This document shows positions 46,342 through 54,435 of a stretch of DNA of 64,000 nt, in pieces. Numbering within the stretch: position 1 is the stretch's first letter; every line of letters begins with the position of its first letter. The notes below the pieces were generated by a model. The model was not told the origin of the DNA and did not search any database. It worked only from the letters and a program-made list of their open reading frames with translations. Origin of the DNA: Sphingomicrobium nitratireducens. GTDB lineage: Bacteria > Pseudomonadota > Alphaproteobacteria > Sphingomonadales > Sphingomonadaceae. Where the stretch lies: positions 289,001-353,000 of the forward strand of contig NZ_JANJZA010000001.1 of NCBI RefSeq assembly GCF_026157035.1. The letters are read 5' to 3'. A program made the position numbers and the translations under genes.

Positions 46342-46355
46342 TTGACCCGCGTCAA
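46342..46355 (+). promoter_or_regulatory. FNR/FixK-type box
   Basis: TTGACCCGCGTCAA is a perfect TTGAC-N4-GTCAA dyad, the form preferred by FnrL/FixK regulators in alphaproteobacteria. It starts 3 bases after the antiporter stop, and its centre lies about 67 bases before the ATG of the next gene, so it would act on the small membrane protein at 46416. Confidence 0.5.
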
Positions 46356-46415
46356 AGCGGGCATTGCGACCCTCTGCCACTCCTCGTCTCGACCCGAGAT
46401 TCGAGGAGAGAGTGA

Positions 46416-46838
46416 ATGTCCCGTCCGCTGACCCAGACCGAGGCCGCGCTGCGCGAGGAAGTCGTGCTCGCGCCCCACATCCGCCAGGAAATCGACCGCA
46501 GCTTCGAGCTGCCGACCGCCTTGCTCGCGGGCTATTTCGGCCTGTTCCTTGCCTATATCGGCGTGATGGCGAGTGCCTTCTCCAGCCCCGACCTCGTCAT
46601 TCCGTACGTCGTCTTCGCGGGTTTCATCGTGGCCGCGTTCGCGGTGCCGATGGCGTGGGTGCGGATGAACCCGGCCAAGGCGAAGCACGCGCTGCGGCTC
46701 GACGAACTGTCGCGCTTCGGCATCATGACCGAGACCGGCAAGTGCAGTGCGGGCGCGGCCAGTGCGCAGGTGCTGACCCTGCCGATCCTGATCCTGTGCT
46801 GGGGCCTCGCCGCCGCGATCATCGCCGCCATCGCCTGA
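46416..46838 (+). CDS. Small membrane protein of unknown function
   Basis: 140 residues; GAGGAGAG lies just upstream of the ATG. Three hydrophobic helices are visible: about residues 36-54, 61-78 and 117-138. A charged N-terminus and a cytoplasmic-looking loop (Asn-Pro-Ala-Lys-Ala-Lys) separate them. No family name is recognised. The FNR-type box upstream suggests control by oxygen or redox state, and a strong terminator follows, so it is a single-gene unit. Confidence 0.7.
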   Translation: MSRPLTQTEAALREEVVLAPHIRQEIDRSFELPTALLAGYFGLFLAYIGVMASAFSSPDLVIPYVVFAGFIVAAFAVPMAWVRMNPAKAKHALRLDELSRFGIMTETGKCSAGAASAQVLTLPILILCWGLAAAIIAAIA

Positions 46839-46862
46839 CCCCAATTCCCCGAGCGGGGAACG

Positions 46863-46910
46863 CGCGGCGTCTTTTTCGTCACCCCCAGTACGGAAAAGGC
46901 GCCGCGTTTT
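46863..46910 (+). terminator. Strong terminator between converging genes
   Basis: CGCGGCGTCTTTTTCGT pairs with ACGGAAAAGGCGCCGCG over 17 positions (two G-U pairs) around a 10-base loop, followed by TTTT. It ends the membrane-protein transcript 24 bases after its stop and would also block read-through from the other side. A shorter hairpin, TTCCCC/GGGGAA, precedes it. Confidence 0.8.
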
Positions 46911-46917
46911 CGTCCGG

Positions 46918-48504
46918 CTAGGGTGCGAGAACCGTGTCGACCGCGTCCTTTTCGGTCTCGGGATAGTCGAGGATGAAGTGCAGCCCGCGGCTCTCGTGGC
47001 GGTGGAGTGCGGAGCGGACGATGAGGTCGGCAACCTCGAGCAGGTTTCTCAGTTCGATGAGGTCGGGGGTGACGCGGAACGCACCGTAATAGTCGGCCAC
47101 TTCCTGGCGCAGCATGTCGATCCGACGCTGGGCGCGCTCCAGTCGCTTGGTGGTGCGCACGATGCCGACGAAGTTCCACATGAAGCGGCGGATCTCGCCC
47201 CACACCTGCTGGATGACGACTTCCTCGTCGCTGTCGGTGACGCGGCTTTCATCCCACGGCCGCACGTCCGGAATGTCGGCAAAGCCGTCCCAGTTGGCGC
47301 GGATATGTTCGGCCGCCGCGTCGCCGAACACGAAACATTCGAGCAATGAGTTGGAGGCGAGGCGGTTGGCGCCGTGGAGGCCCGACTGGGTGACTTCGCC
47401 CGCGGCGTAGAGGCCGGGCGCGTCGGTCGCGCCGTGAATGTCCACCAGTACGCCGCCGCACGTGTAATGCTGCGCGGGCACGACCGGGATCGGTTCGGCG
47501 GTGATGTCGATGCCCAGCCCGATCAATTTCTCGTAGATCGTCGGGAAGTGATGCTTCACGAATTCCTCGCCCTTGTGGGCGATGTCGAGGTGGACATAGT
47601 CGAGCCCGTCGCGCTTGATCTCGGCATCGATCGCGCGCGCCACGATGTCGCGCGGGGCGAGCTCGGCGCGCTCGTCATAGTCGGGCATAAAGCGGTGCCC
47701 GGTCTCGGGATGGCGCAGGATGCCGCCTTCGCCGCGCACCGCCTCGGTGATGAGGAAATTCTTGACCTCGAGATTGTAGAGGCAGGTCGGGTGGAACTGC
47801 ATGAACTCCATGTTCGACACTCGGCACCCCGCGCGCCACGCCATCGCGATCCCGTCGCCGGTCGCCCCGCGCGGCGCGGTCGAGAAGAGGTAGGCGCGCC
47901 CGGCCCCGCCGGTCGCCAGCACGGTCGCCTTGGCGAGCAATGTGTCGACCTCGCCCGAACTGCGATTGTAGGCGTAAACGCCGTGCACCGTGCCTTCGGT
48001 CGAGAATTCCTTAGTATGGCGCCCGGTGACGAGGTCGATCGCGACCATGTCGGGCACCAGCGTGATGTTGGGGTGCGCCTCGGCGGCATTCTCGAGCGCT
48101 TGCGCCACCGCCCAGCCGGTCGCGTCGTTGACGTGGACGATGCGGCGGTGGCTGTGCCCGCCCTCGCGGGTGAGGTGCCAGTCGCCGTCCTCGTCGAGGT
48201 TGAAGGGCACGCCAAGCTCGGCCAGCCGCGCGATCGCCGCGGGAGCCTTGGAGACGACATATTCGACAACCTCGCGGTCGTTGAGCCCGGCGCCCGCGAT
48301 CATCGTGTCGCGCACATGGGCTTCGAAACTGTCTTCCTCTTCGAGCACCGCGGCGATGCCGCCCTGCGCCCACTCGGTCGCCCCGCCGCCGAGCTTGCCC
48401 TTGGCGAGGACGGCGACCTTGAACTGCTGCGCGAGGTTGAGCGCCGCGGTCAGCCCGGCAGCGCCCGACCCGATGACGATGACGTCGAAGCGGCGCGCGC
48501 TCAT
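46918..48504 (-). CDS. nadB: L-aspartate oxidase
   Basis: 528 residues from the ATG at 48504. FAD motif Gly-Ser-Gly-Ala-Ala-Gly at the N-terminus. The Glu-Trp-Ala-Gln-Gly-Gly-Ile-Ala segment, Phe-His-Pro-Thr, and Ser-Gly-Leu-His-Gly-Ala-Asn-Arg-Leu-Ala-Ser-Asn-Ser-Leu-Leu-Glu distinguish NadB from succinate dehydrogenase. It oxidises aspartate to iminoaspartate for NAD synthesis. nadA and nadC are not adjacent. Its ATG overlaps the ABC-ATPase stop. Confidence 0.94.
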   Translation of the reverse strand: MSARRFDVIVIGSGAAGLTAALNLAQQFKVAVLAKGKLGGGATEWAQGGIAAVLEEEDSFEAHVRDTMIAGAGLNDREVVEYVVSKAPAAIARLAELGVPFNLDEDGDWHLTREGGHSHRRIVHVNDATGWAVAQALENAAEAHPNITLVPDMVAIDLVTGRHTKEFSTEGTVHGVYAYNRSSGEVDTLLAKATVLATGGAGRAYLFSTAPRGATGDGIAMAWRAGCRVSNMEFMQFHPTCLYNLEVKNFLITEAVRGEGGILRHPETGHRFMPDYDERAELAPRDIVARAIDAEIKRDGLDYVHLDIAHKGEEFVKHHFPTIYEKLIGLGIDITAEPIPVVPAQHYTCGGVLVDIHGATDAPGLYAAGEVTQSGLHGANRLASNSLLECFVFGDAAAEHIRANWDGFADIPDVRPWDESRVTDSDEEVVIQQVWGEIRRFMWNFVGIVRTTKRLERAQRRIDMLRQEVADYYGAFRVTPDLIELRNLLEVADLIVRSALHRHESRGLHFILDYPETEKDAVDTVLAP

Positions 48505-49430
48505 GCGGCGGCGTCCGCGCGGGTGAGCGAGAGAAACACGTCCTCGAGGTCGGGTTCGCGCGTCCTCACGTCGATGATCCCGTAGCCGCCCTCGGCAAGC
48601 GCGCGGAGCACCTCGCCGGCGTTCACGCGGTCCTTCGAGTAGGTGATCGCGATCTCCTGCGCGCCGACCTGTTCGACCCGCTCGAAGCAGCGGTTCTCCG
48701 GCAGGTTCGCGACGTCGCGGTCGAGCGTGACGACCACTTCCTTGTCCTGCGCTTTTGCGATCAGGTCGCGCGTCGGCTCGTTGGCGATGAGGCGGCCGTG
48801 GTTGATGATCGCGATGCGATCGCAAAGCTCCTCGGCTTCCTCGAGATAGTGGGTGGTGAGCACGACGGTGACGCCCTGCGCGTGGAGCTTGCGGACATAG
48901 TCCCACAGCTGCTGACGCAGATCGATGTCGACGCCTGCGGTCGGCTCGTCGAGGACGAGGATGGGCGGCGAGTGGACCATCGCCTTGGCGACCAGGAGGC
49001 GGCGCTTCATGCCGCCCGAGAGCGTGCGCGCATAGGCGTCAGCCTTGTCCGTCAGCCGCATCGCTTCGAGCAGCGCGTCGGTCTGCCTCTTCTCCTTCGG
49101 GATACCGTACAGCCCGGCCTGGATTTCGAGCGCTTCCTTCGGCGTGAAGAAGGGGTCGAACAGGATTTCCTGCGGCACGATCCCGATCGAACGCTTGGCG
49201 TTGCGCGGATTCCTGTCGATGTCGAAGCCCCACACGGTGGCGCGGCCCGCCGTCTTCACGACCAGCCCGGCGAGGATGTTGATCAGCGTCGACTTGCCCG
49301 CGCCGTTGGGGCCGAGCAGCCCGAAGATCTGCCCGCGCGGCACGTCGAAGCTGACATTGTCGAGCGCCTGCTTGCCTCCCGCATAAGTCTTGGAGAGCGA
49401 TTCGATGCGGATGGCGGGCTCGGTTTCCAT
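48501..49430 (-). CDS. ABC transporter ATP-binding protein (ABC-2 exporter type)
   Basis: 309 residues from the ATG at 49430; an ATG at 49442 would add four. Walker A Gly-Pro-Asn-Gly-Ala-Gly-Lys-Ser, signature Leu-Ser-Gly-Gly-Met-Lys-Arg-Arg and Walker B Val-Leu-Asp-Glu-Pro-Thr-Ala-Gly-Val-Asp are all present, followed by the C-terminal regulatory extension of the ABC-2/DrrA type. The matching permease is not adjacent on this side of nadB. The exported substrate is unknown. Confidence 0.9.
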   Translation of the reverse strand: METEPAIRIESLSKTYAGGKQALDNVSFDVPRGQIFGLLGPNGAGKSTLINILAGLVVKTAGRATVWGFDIDRNPRNAKRSIGIVPQEILFDPFFTPKEALEIQAGLYGIPKEKRQTDALLEAMRLTDKADAYARTLSGGMKRRLLVAKAMVHSPPILVLDEPTAGVDIDLRQQLWDYVRKLHAQGVTVVLTTHYLEEAEELCDRIAIINHGRLIANEPTRDLIAKAQDKEVVVTLDRDVANLPENRCFERVEQVGAQEIAITYSKDRVNAGEVLRALAEGGYGIIDVRTREPDLEDVFLSLTRADAAA

Positions 49431-49539
49431 GGAAATTCGCATAGCCGCGCTTTTCCTCGAGGGCAAAGTGCGATGGTAAACGCCCGATTTACCTTAATCG
49501 TGAAGGTGGATTTCGCATTAACCCTCTTATGGGAGAGGG

Positions 49540-50067
49540 GTGGCCCACCGCTTTCTCCTTGCCGCGCTCGTAGCGCTCGGCGCAGCCCTGCTGTCGTCGT
49601 CCGCGCATGCGCAGGCGGCGAGCAACCCGGACGGGCGCGCCCACGTCCAGCTGATCAAGCCGCTGTCGGTCACCAAGCTCGACGATCTCGACTTCGGGAC
49701 GGTCACCGTCACCGGGGCCGGCGCGGGCACGATCACCATCGATCCCAACGAAGACGGGGTCGCGGCGATCGCTGCAACCGGCCCGCTCTCGGTGGGGAGC
49801 GACGCGCATGCCGCCAAATTCGGCGGTGCGGCGGTCAAGAAGACGGTGGTCATCATCCGCGTGCCCAAGAAGGATGTGCTGATGACCCGTCAGGGCGGTA
49901 CCGAGCAGATGCGTATCAGCGACTTCACCGTCGAGGGGAACGACAAGAAGACCCTCGCCGCGCTTGAAAGTTTCGACTTCAAGGTCGGCGGCACGCTCCA
50001 TGTCGAGGACGGCCAGGTCGAGGGGCTTTACGAGGGTACTTTCAACGTCGAGATCCAGTACCCCTGA
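49540..50067 (+). CDS. DUF4402 secreted protein (first of two)
   Basis: 175 residues from a GTG at 49540, right behind GGGAGAG. It has a signal peptide ending Ala-His-Ala-Gln-Ala, then the DUF4402 pattern Leu-Asp-Asp-Leu-Asp-Phe-Gly-Thr-Val and a later Tyr-Glu-Gly-Thr-Phe-Asn-Val motif at the end. DUF4402 proteins are beta-rich, exported, and resemble pilus-type subunits; no function is established. It is followed by a paralogue about 36% identical by eye, suggesting tandem duplication. Confidence 0.85.
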   Translation: MAHRFLLAALVALGAALLSSSAHAQAASNPDGRAHVQLIKPLSVTKLDDLDFGTVTVTGAGAGTITIDPNEDGVAAIAATGPLSVGSDAHAAKFGGAAVKKTVVIIRVPKKDVLMTRQGGTEQMRISDFTVEGNDKKTLAALESFDFKVGGTLHVEDGQVEGLYEGTFNVEIQYP

Positions 50068-50182
50068 CGCATCCATTTCCGCACCAAACTAGGTTAACAA
50101 CCCCGACACCACGCGCATGAGGGCGGTGGTGACTTCTGCGATGTTAATCATTTCGCCGAAATTAACTTCGTGGGGCGGACCA

Positions 50183-50698
50183 GTGGACAGGACCGACACT
50201 TGCAAGGCGGCATTGGCTGCGGCGGCGCTCTTTTGCGCAACGCCTGCTGCCGCCCAGGCAACAAGCGCGGACGGGCGCGGCCATGCGCTGATCCTCGTTC
50301 CGCTCGAGCTGACCAAGATCGACGATCTCGATTTCGGTACCATCGTCGCGGGTTCGACGCCCGGGACGGTCATCATCCCCGCCAACGGCAGTGCGCGCTC
50401 GACCACGGGCGGCGTGACGCCGCTGCCGAGCGATGTCGGTTTTCGCGCGCGCTTCGCGACGGCGGCGACGCGCGGGCAGGAAGTCCTTTTCCTCCTCACC
50501 CCGCCGGCGACGCTCGACGACGGCAACGGCAATTCGATCACGGTCGATGCCATGACCATGGACGGGCCCAATCTGCGCTACGCCGATCTCACCACCGGTA
50601 TCATCTTCGTCGGTGTGGGCGGGATCATCTCGGTCGCCGCCGACCAGCCCGACGGGGTCTACGAGGGCACCTTCAACCTCTACGCCGAATATCGCTAG
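50183..50698 (+). CDS. DUF4402 secreted protein (second of two)
   Basis: 171 residues from a GTG at 50183 behind GGGGCGGA. It has the signal peptide, Ile-Asp-Asp-Leu-Asp-Phe-Gly-Thr-Ile, and the ending Tyr-Glu-Gly-Thr-Phe-Asn-Leu-Tyr-Ala of its neighbour, with both key motifs at matching positions. The 115-base gap before it is rich in TTAA-type words and may hold its own promoter. Confidence 0.82.
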   Translation: MDRTDTCKAALAAAALFCATPAAAQATSADGRGHALILVPLELTKIDDLDFGTIVAGSTPGTVIIPANGSARSTTGGVTPLPSDVGFRARFATAATRGQEVLFLLTPPATLDDGNGNSITVDAMTMDGPNLRYADLTTGIIFVGVGGIISVAADQPDGVYEGTFNLYAEYR

Positions 50699-50758
50699 CT
50701 CTCGTCAGCGCTCCCGGGGCGCGTTAGGGTCGCGCCAGACTTCAACCGGGGGCAATCC

Positions 50759-52183
50759 ATGATCCTGAGCCTTCTCCTCGCAGCGCAGGTCGCTGCGCAC
50801 CAGCCGCATCCCGTCGACGGGTGGTTCGAGGCGATGATCCCCGGGACCATCGTCGTGGGAGAGGAACCGCCAGCGCGCAGCATCGAGGCGCTGATGGCCC
50901 ACAACCACGTGCCGGGCGTGCAGGTGACGTTGATCGACGACTGGAAGATCGTCGCCACGCGCGCCTATGGCCTGGCCGATGCCCAAAGCGGCCGCGGGAA
51001 TACGCCGACCACGCGCTTCCAGGCTGCCTCGATCAGCAAGCCGGTGGCGACGATGGCGATGCTCGCGCTGGTCGAGGCGGGCACGCTCGACCTCGATGCC
51101 CCGATCAACAGCCAGTTGGAAAGCTGGCGCCTTCCCGACCTCGAGGACGAGGCGGCAGTGACGCTCCGGCGCCTCCTCAGCCATACCGCAGGGACATCGG
51201 TCTGGGGGTTCGCGGGATACGGGGCAACCGACGCGTTGCCGACCACCGTCCAGATCCTCGACGGCGTGCCACCCGCCAATAACGAGGCGGTGCGCGTCGT
51301 GCTCGAACCGGGCGCACAAAACCGCTATTCGGGGGGCGGCTTCACGATCGCCGAACTAGCTGCCGAAGACCGCGCCGGCGAACAACTCGACCGGATCGCC
51401 GAGCGCCTCGTCTTTGCGCCGCTGGGAATGGATGCCTCGAGCTTCGCGATGGCGGACACGTTCGGCGAGGACGTTGCCATCGCCCACGCTCACGATGGCG
51501 AAGGGAAACTCCTCGACGGTCTCTACCATCGCTACCCCGAACAGGCCGCCGCGTCCTTGTGGACCACGTCCGACGACATCGCCCGCTTCGCGATCGCGCT
51601 GGGACGCGCGTCGAAGGGGGACGAAGGTCTTCCGCTTGAGCCGGAGATGGCGCGCACCATGCTGACCCCGGTGATGGACGGATACGGGCTCGGGATCGGG
51701 ACGGGCGGCGAGGGCGCGGATGTCCATTTCACCCACAGCGGCTCCAATGCCGGGTTCAAGTCGGTCTTCTTCCTGTTTCCCGAAACGGGCGACGGGATCG
51801 TCGTGCTGACCAACGGCGACCGCGGCTCGTCGATCTTCGTGTCGGCCCTGCTGACTGCCGCCAAGGAGATGGGTTGGGGCGGCTTCGAGCCGCGCAGGCT
51901 CGAGCGCGCGTCCCTCGATTTCGACGGCCTGGCGGAGGTCGCCGGCACCTACCGGATCGAGGACACGGACTATGTGCTGGGCATCAGCGGCGACGAATTC
52001 GTTCTGCTCGATGACGACGGAAGCACGGAGCGAGGCATCGCGATCGCGGGCGACAAGCTTTACCTGCCGCAGGACAACCAGCTGCTCGACATCGTGCGCG
52101 ACGAGAAAGGCACCGTCACCGCGCTCCAATTCCGCAGCCTCACCTTCCGCAAGGTGCCCCCGTCAGCGTCATCCGGCGATTGA
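50759..52183 (+). CDS. Beta-lactamase-related serine hydrolase (class C/EstB type)
   Basis: 474 residues with a short signal segment. Catalytic Ser-Ile-Ser-Lys is near residue 97, the Tyr motif is Tyr-Ser-Gly-Gly-Gly, and the third motif is His-Ser-Gly-Ser-Asn rather than Lys-Thr-Gly. Together they mark the penicillin-binding-like/esterase group. A C-terminal beta domain of about 90 residues follows. Possible activities are esterase or D-aminopeptidase; true beta-lactamase activity is unlikely. Confidence 0.87.
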   Translation: MILSLLLAAQVAAHQPHPVDGWFEAMIPGTIVVGEEPPARSIEALMAHNHVPGVQVTLIDDWKIVATRAYGLADAQSGRGNTPTTRFQAASISKPVATMAMLALVEAGTLDLDAPINSQLESWRLPDLEDEAAVTLRRLLSHTAGTSVWGFAGYGATDALPTTVQILDGVPPANNEAVRVVLEPGAQNRYSGGGFTIAELAAEDRAGEQLDRIAERLVFAPLGMDASSFAMADTFGEDVAIAHAHDGEGKLLDGLYHRYPEQAAASLWTTSDDIARFAIALGRASKGDEGLPLEPEMARTMLTPVMDGYGLGIGTGGEGADVHFTHSGSNAGFKSVFFLFPETGDGIVVLTNGDRGSSIFVSALLTAAKEMGWGGFEPRRLERASLDFDGLAEVAGTYRIEDTDYVLGISGDEFVLLDDDGSTERGIAIAGDKLYLPQDNQLLDIVRDEKGTVTALQFRSLTFRKVPPSASSGD

Positions 52184-52215
52184 AGCACGCCTTTTGCACT
52201 GCTAACGGGCGGGAC

Positions 52216-52410
52216 ATGACCGACATTCCCCCGCCCGAGACCATCAAGGTCAAGAGCCTGCGCGTCGCCTGTGACGGCGGCGGCGAGATCGACCCCGCGC
52301 TCGGCCATCCGCGCGTCTACCTGCACATCGACGACGACGGTTATGTCGAATGCGGCTACTGCGATCGTCGCTTCGTCCTTGAAGGCGGGCCCGCCGACAC
52401 CCACTCTTAA
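52216..52410 (+). CDS. CHCC-type zinc-finger protein
   Basis: 64 residues from the ATG at 52216. Cys in Val-Ala-Cys-Asp, His in Leu-Gly-His-Pro, and Cys-Gly-Tyr-Cys form the CHCC zinc site of the family that includes the mitochondrial complex I subunit NDUFS6. The role in bacteria is unclear, possibly in respiratory complex assembly. It lies three bases before tldD and is probably co-transcribed with it. Confidence 0.9.
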   Translation: MTDIPPPETIKVKSLRVACDGGGEIDPALGHPRVYLHIDDDGYVECGYCDRRFVLEGGPADTHS

Positions 52411-52413
52411 GGG

Positions 52414-53835
52414 ATGGACCCGCGCTCCTTCCTCTATCGCGACGGGATGCTCGATCCCGACACCGCGATCTCGCTCGCCCGTCGGCACCTTGCAGCCCAT
52501 GACGATGGCGAACTCTATCTACAATATTCGGCCGGCGAGCAGTTCGTCTTCGACGACGGCCGCCTGAAGACCGCCGACTATTCGACCGGCAGCGGCTTCG
52601 GGCTGCGCGGCGTGTCGGGCGAGACCACTGCTTTCGCCCACGCCAACGAGATCAGCGCCGCGGCGATCGACCGCGCTGCCGCTACGCTGCAGTTGCTCGA
52701 TCCCTCGAACCGGGGCGGGTCGCCCGCGCCGCAGTATACCAACCGCGCGCTCTACACCGACGGTGACCCGATGAGCCTCGTGCCCTTCGCGAAGAAGGTC
52801 GCTTTGTGCCAGGAGATCGAGGCCGCCGCGCGCGCCCGCGATCCGCGCATCGACCAGGTCGCCGTGTCGCTGTCGGGCAGTTGGAGCGTGGTCGAGATCG
52901 TGCGCGCCGACGGGTTCGTCGCCACCGACATTCGCCCGCTCGTGCGGCTCAACTGCCAGGTCGTGATGAAGGATGGCGAGCGCCGCGAAACCGGCAGTCA
53001 CGGGTTCGGCGGCCGCTATCTCTACGATCGCCTGTTCGATCCCAAGGCATGGAATCGCATGGTCGACGAGGCGGTGCGACAGGCCGACGTCAATATGCGC
53101 GCGGTCGCGGCGCCCGCGGGCGAGATGCAGGTCGCCTTGGGGCCGGGCTGGTGCGGCGTCCTCCTCCACGAGGCGGTCGGGCACGGGCTCGAAGGCGACT
53201 TCAACCGCAAGGGCACCAGCGCCTTTTCGGGCCGCATGGGCGAGCGCGTCGCCGCGCCCGGCGTGACCGTGATCGACGAAGGCTCGATCGACGATCGTCG
53301 CGGCTCGCTGTCGATCGACGACGAAGGCACGCCGACGAGCCGCACGGTGCTGATCGAAGACGGCATCCTCAAGGGCTATCTGCAGGACCGGCTCAACGCG
53401 CGCCTGATGGGCATGGAGCCGACGGGCAACGGGCGACGCGAATCCTATGCGCACGCGCCCATGCCGCGCATGACCAACACCTTCATGCTGGGCGGCGAGG
53501 ACGATCCGGAAGAACTGGTCAGCCGCGTCAAGGACGGCATCTACGCCAAGAGCTTCGGCGGCGGGCAGGTCGATATCACCAGTGGGAAGTTCGTCTTCTC
53601 CTGCACCGAGGCATACCGAGTGAAGAACGGAAAGATCGGCGATCCCGTAAAGGGTGCGACCCTGATCGGCGACGGTCCGACCGTGCTCACCCGCGTCTCG
53701 GGCATCGGCAACGACATGGCCCTCGACGAGGGCGTCGGCATGTGCGGGAAGGGCGGCCAATCGGTCCCCGCAGGCGTGGGCCAGCCGACCATGCTGGTCG
53801 ACGCGCTCACCGTGGGCGGCACCGACGCGGGATGA
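52414..53835 (+). CDS. tldD: Metalloprotease TldD
   Basis: 473 residues. The zinc motif is His-Glu-Ala-Val-Gly-His-Gly-Leu-Glu-Gly-Asp (HExxxH, about residue 252). With TldE it forms a peptidase that trims peptides such as microcin B17 precursor and CcdA. A tldE/pmbA partner is not in the window. The DUF2007 gene starts inside its stop codon (ATGA). Confidence 0.94.
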   Translation: MDPRSFLYRDGMLDPDTAISLARRHLAAHDDGELYLQYSAGEQFVFDDGRLKTADYSTGSGFGLRGVSGETTAFAHANEISAAAIDRAAATLQLLDPSNRGGSPAPQYTNRALYTDGDPMSLVPFAKKVALCQEIEAAARARDPRIDQVAVSLSGSWSVVEIVRADGFVATDIRPLVRLNCQVVMKDGERRETGSHGFGGRYLYDRLFDPKAWNRMVDEAVRQADVNMRAVAAPAGEMQVALGPGWCGVLLHEAVGHGLEGDFNRKGTSAFSGRMGERVAAPGVTVIDEGSIDDRRGSLSIDDEGTPTSRTVLIEDGILKGYLQDRLNARLMGMEPTGNGRRESYAHAPMPRMTNTFMLGGEDDPEELVSRVKDGIYAKSFGGGQVDITSGKFVFSCTEAYRVKNGKIGDPVKGATLIGDGPTVLTRVSGIGNDMALDEGVGMCGKGGQSVPAGVGQPTMLVDALTVGGTDAG

Positions 53836-54038
53836 GCCTCGTCGAGCTGGCGCGCTTTCCCACCCGGGTCGAGGCCGACCTCGCGCGCCTCGCGCTCGCG
53901 AACGAAGGCATCGCCGCCTTCCTCATGGACGACGGCATGAACAATGTGTTCGGCGGGGGCGGACTGGTCGCGGTCCGCCTGATGGTCGATGACAGCGAGG
54001 CCGACGAGGCGGCCGCGATCCTCAGAGAAGGTGACTGA
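53832..54038 (+). CDS. DUF2007-type putative signal-transducing protein
   Basis: 68 residues. It has the short beta-alpha-beta pattern Leu-Val-Glu-Leu-Ala-Arg-Phe-Pro-Thr-Arg-Val-Glu-Ala, Leu-Ala-Asn-Glu-Gly-Ile-Ala-Ala, Gly-Gly-Gly-Gly-Leu-Val-Ala-Val-Arg, and Ala-Asp-Glu-Ala-Ala-Ala-Ile-Leu, the form of the DUF2007 family (related to GlnB-like folds). The function is not known. It is translationally coupled to tldD and overlaps the convergent gene by 17 bases. Confidence 0.85.
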   Translation: MSLVELARFPTRVEADLARLALANEGIAAFLMDDGMNNVFGGGGLVAVRLMVDDSEADEAAAILREGD

Positions 54039-54435
54039 CCGGCGCGAGGCTGTAGCCCGCGCTTTCGGCGCAACGTTCGAGCTCGGCGCGGTCGTCGCCT
54101 TTGTCGGCGCGCGCCACGGCCCACAACATGGTTGAGCGCGTACCCGAGCGGCAGAAGGCGAGCGTCTTGCCCGAACTGCATTGCGCGAGCGCTTCCTGCA
54201 TGTCGGCGACATCGCTCGGCCCGATCCCGCGTTCGACCGGGACGTGTGCATAGGTCAGCCCCGCGGCCTGCGCGGCAGCCTTCATCTCGGCACTGGTCGG
54301 CTGGCCGGGCTCCTCGCCATCGGGACGGTTGTTGATGACCAGCGTATAGCCCTGTTCGGCCAGCGCCTTCATGTCCTCGGGCGCGATTTGCGGTGCGACC
54401 GCGATGCGATCGTTGAGGGGTTTGAGGTTCAACAT
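54022..54435 (-). CDS. TIGR01244-family phosphatase/sulfurtransferase-like protein
   Basis: 137 residues from the ATG at 54435. The active-site loop Phe-Cys-Arg-Ser-Gly-Thr-Arg-Ser resembles the Cys-x5-Arg loop of dual-specificity phosphatases. The N-terminal Ala-Val-Ala-Pro-Gln-Ile and Ile-Asn-Asn-Arg-Pro-Asp-Gly-Glu match the DUF442/Blh N-terminal domain linked to sulfide handling. It starts within the end of recQ (7-base overlap). Confidence 0.87.
   Translation of the reverse strand: MLNLKPLNDRIAVAPQIAPEDMKALAEQGYTLVINNRPDGEEPGQPTSAEMKAAAQAAGLTYAHVPVERGIGPSDVADMQEALAQCSSGKTLAFCRSGTRSTMLWAVARADKGDDRAELERCAESAGYSLAPVSHLL

Noticed and set aside
48501-49430. A complete ABC exporter operon with nadB.
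   Set aside because: Only the ATPase is present; the following gene is nadB and the preceding gap is non-coding, so no permease partner can be assigned here.
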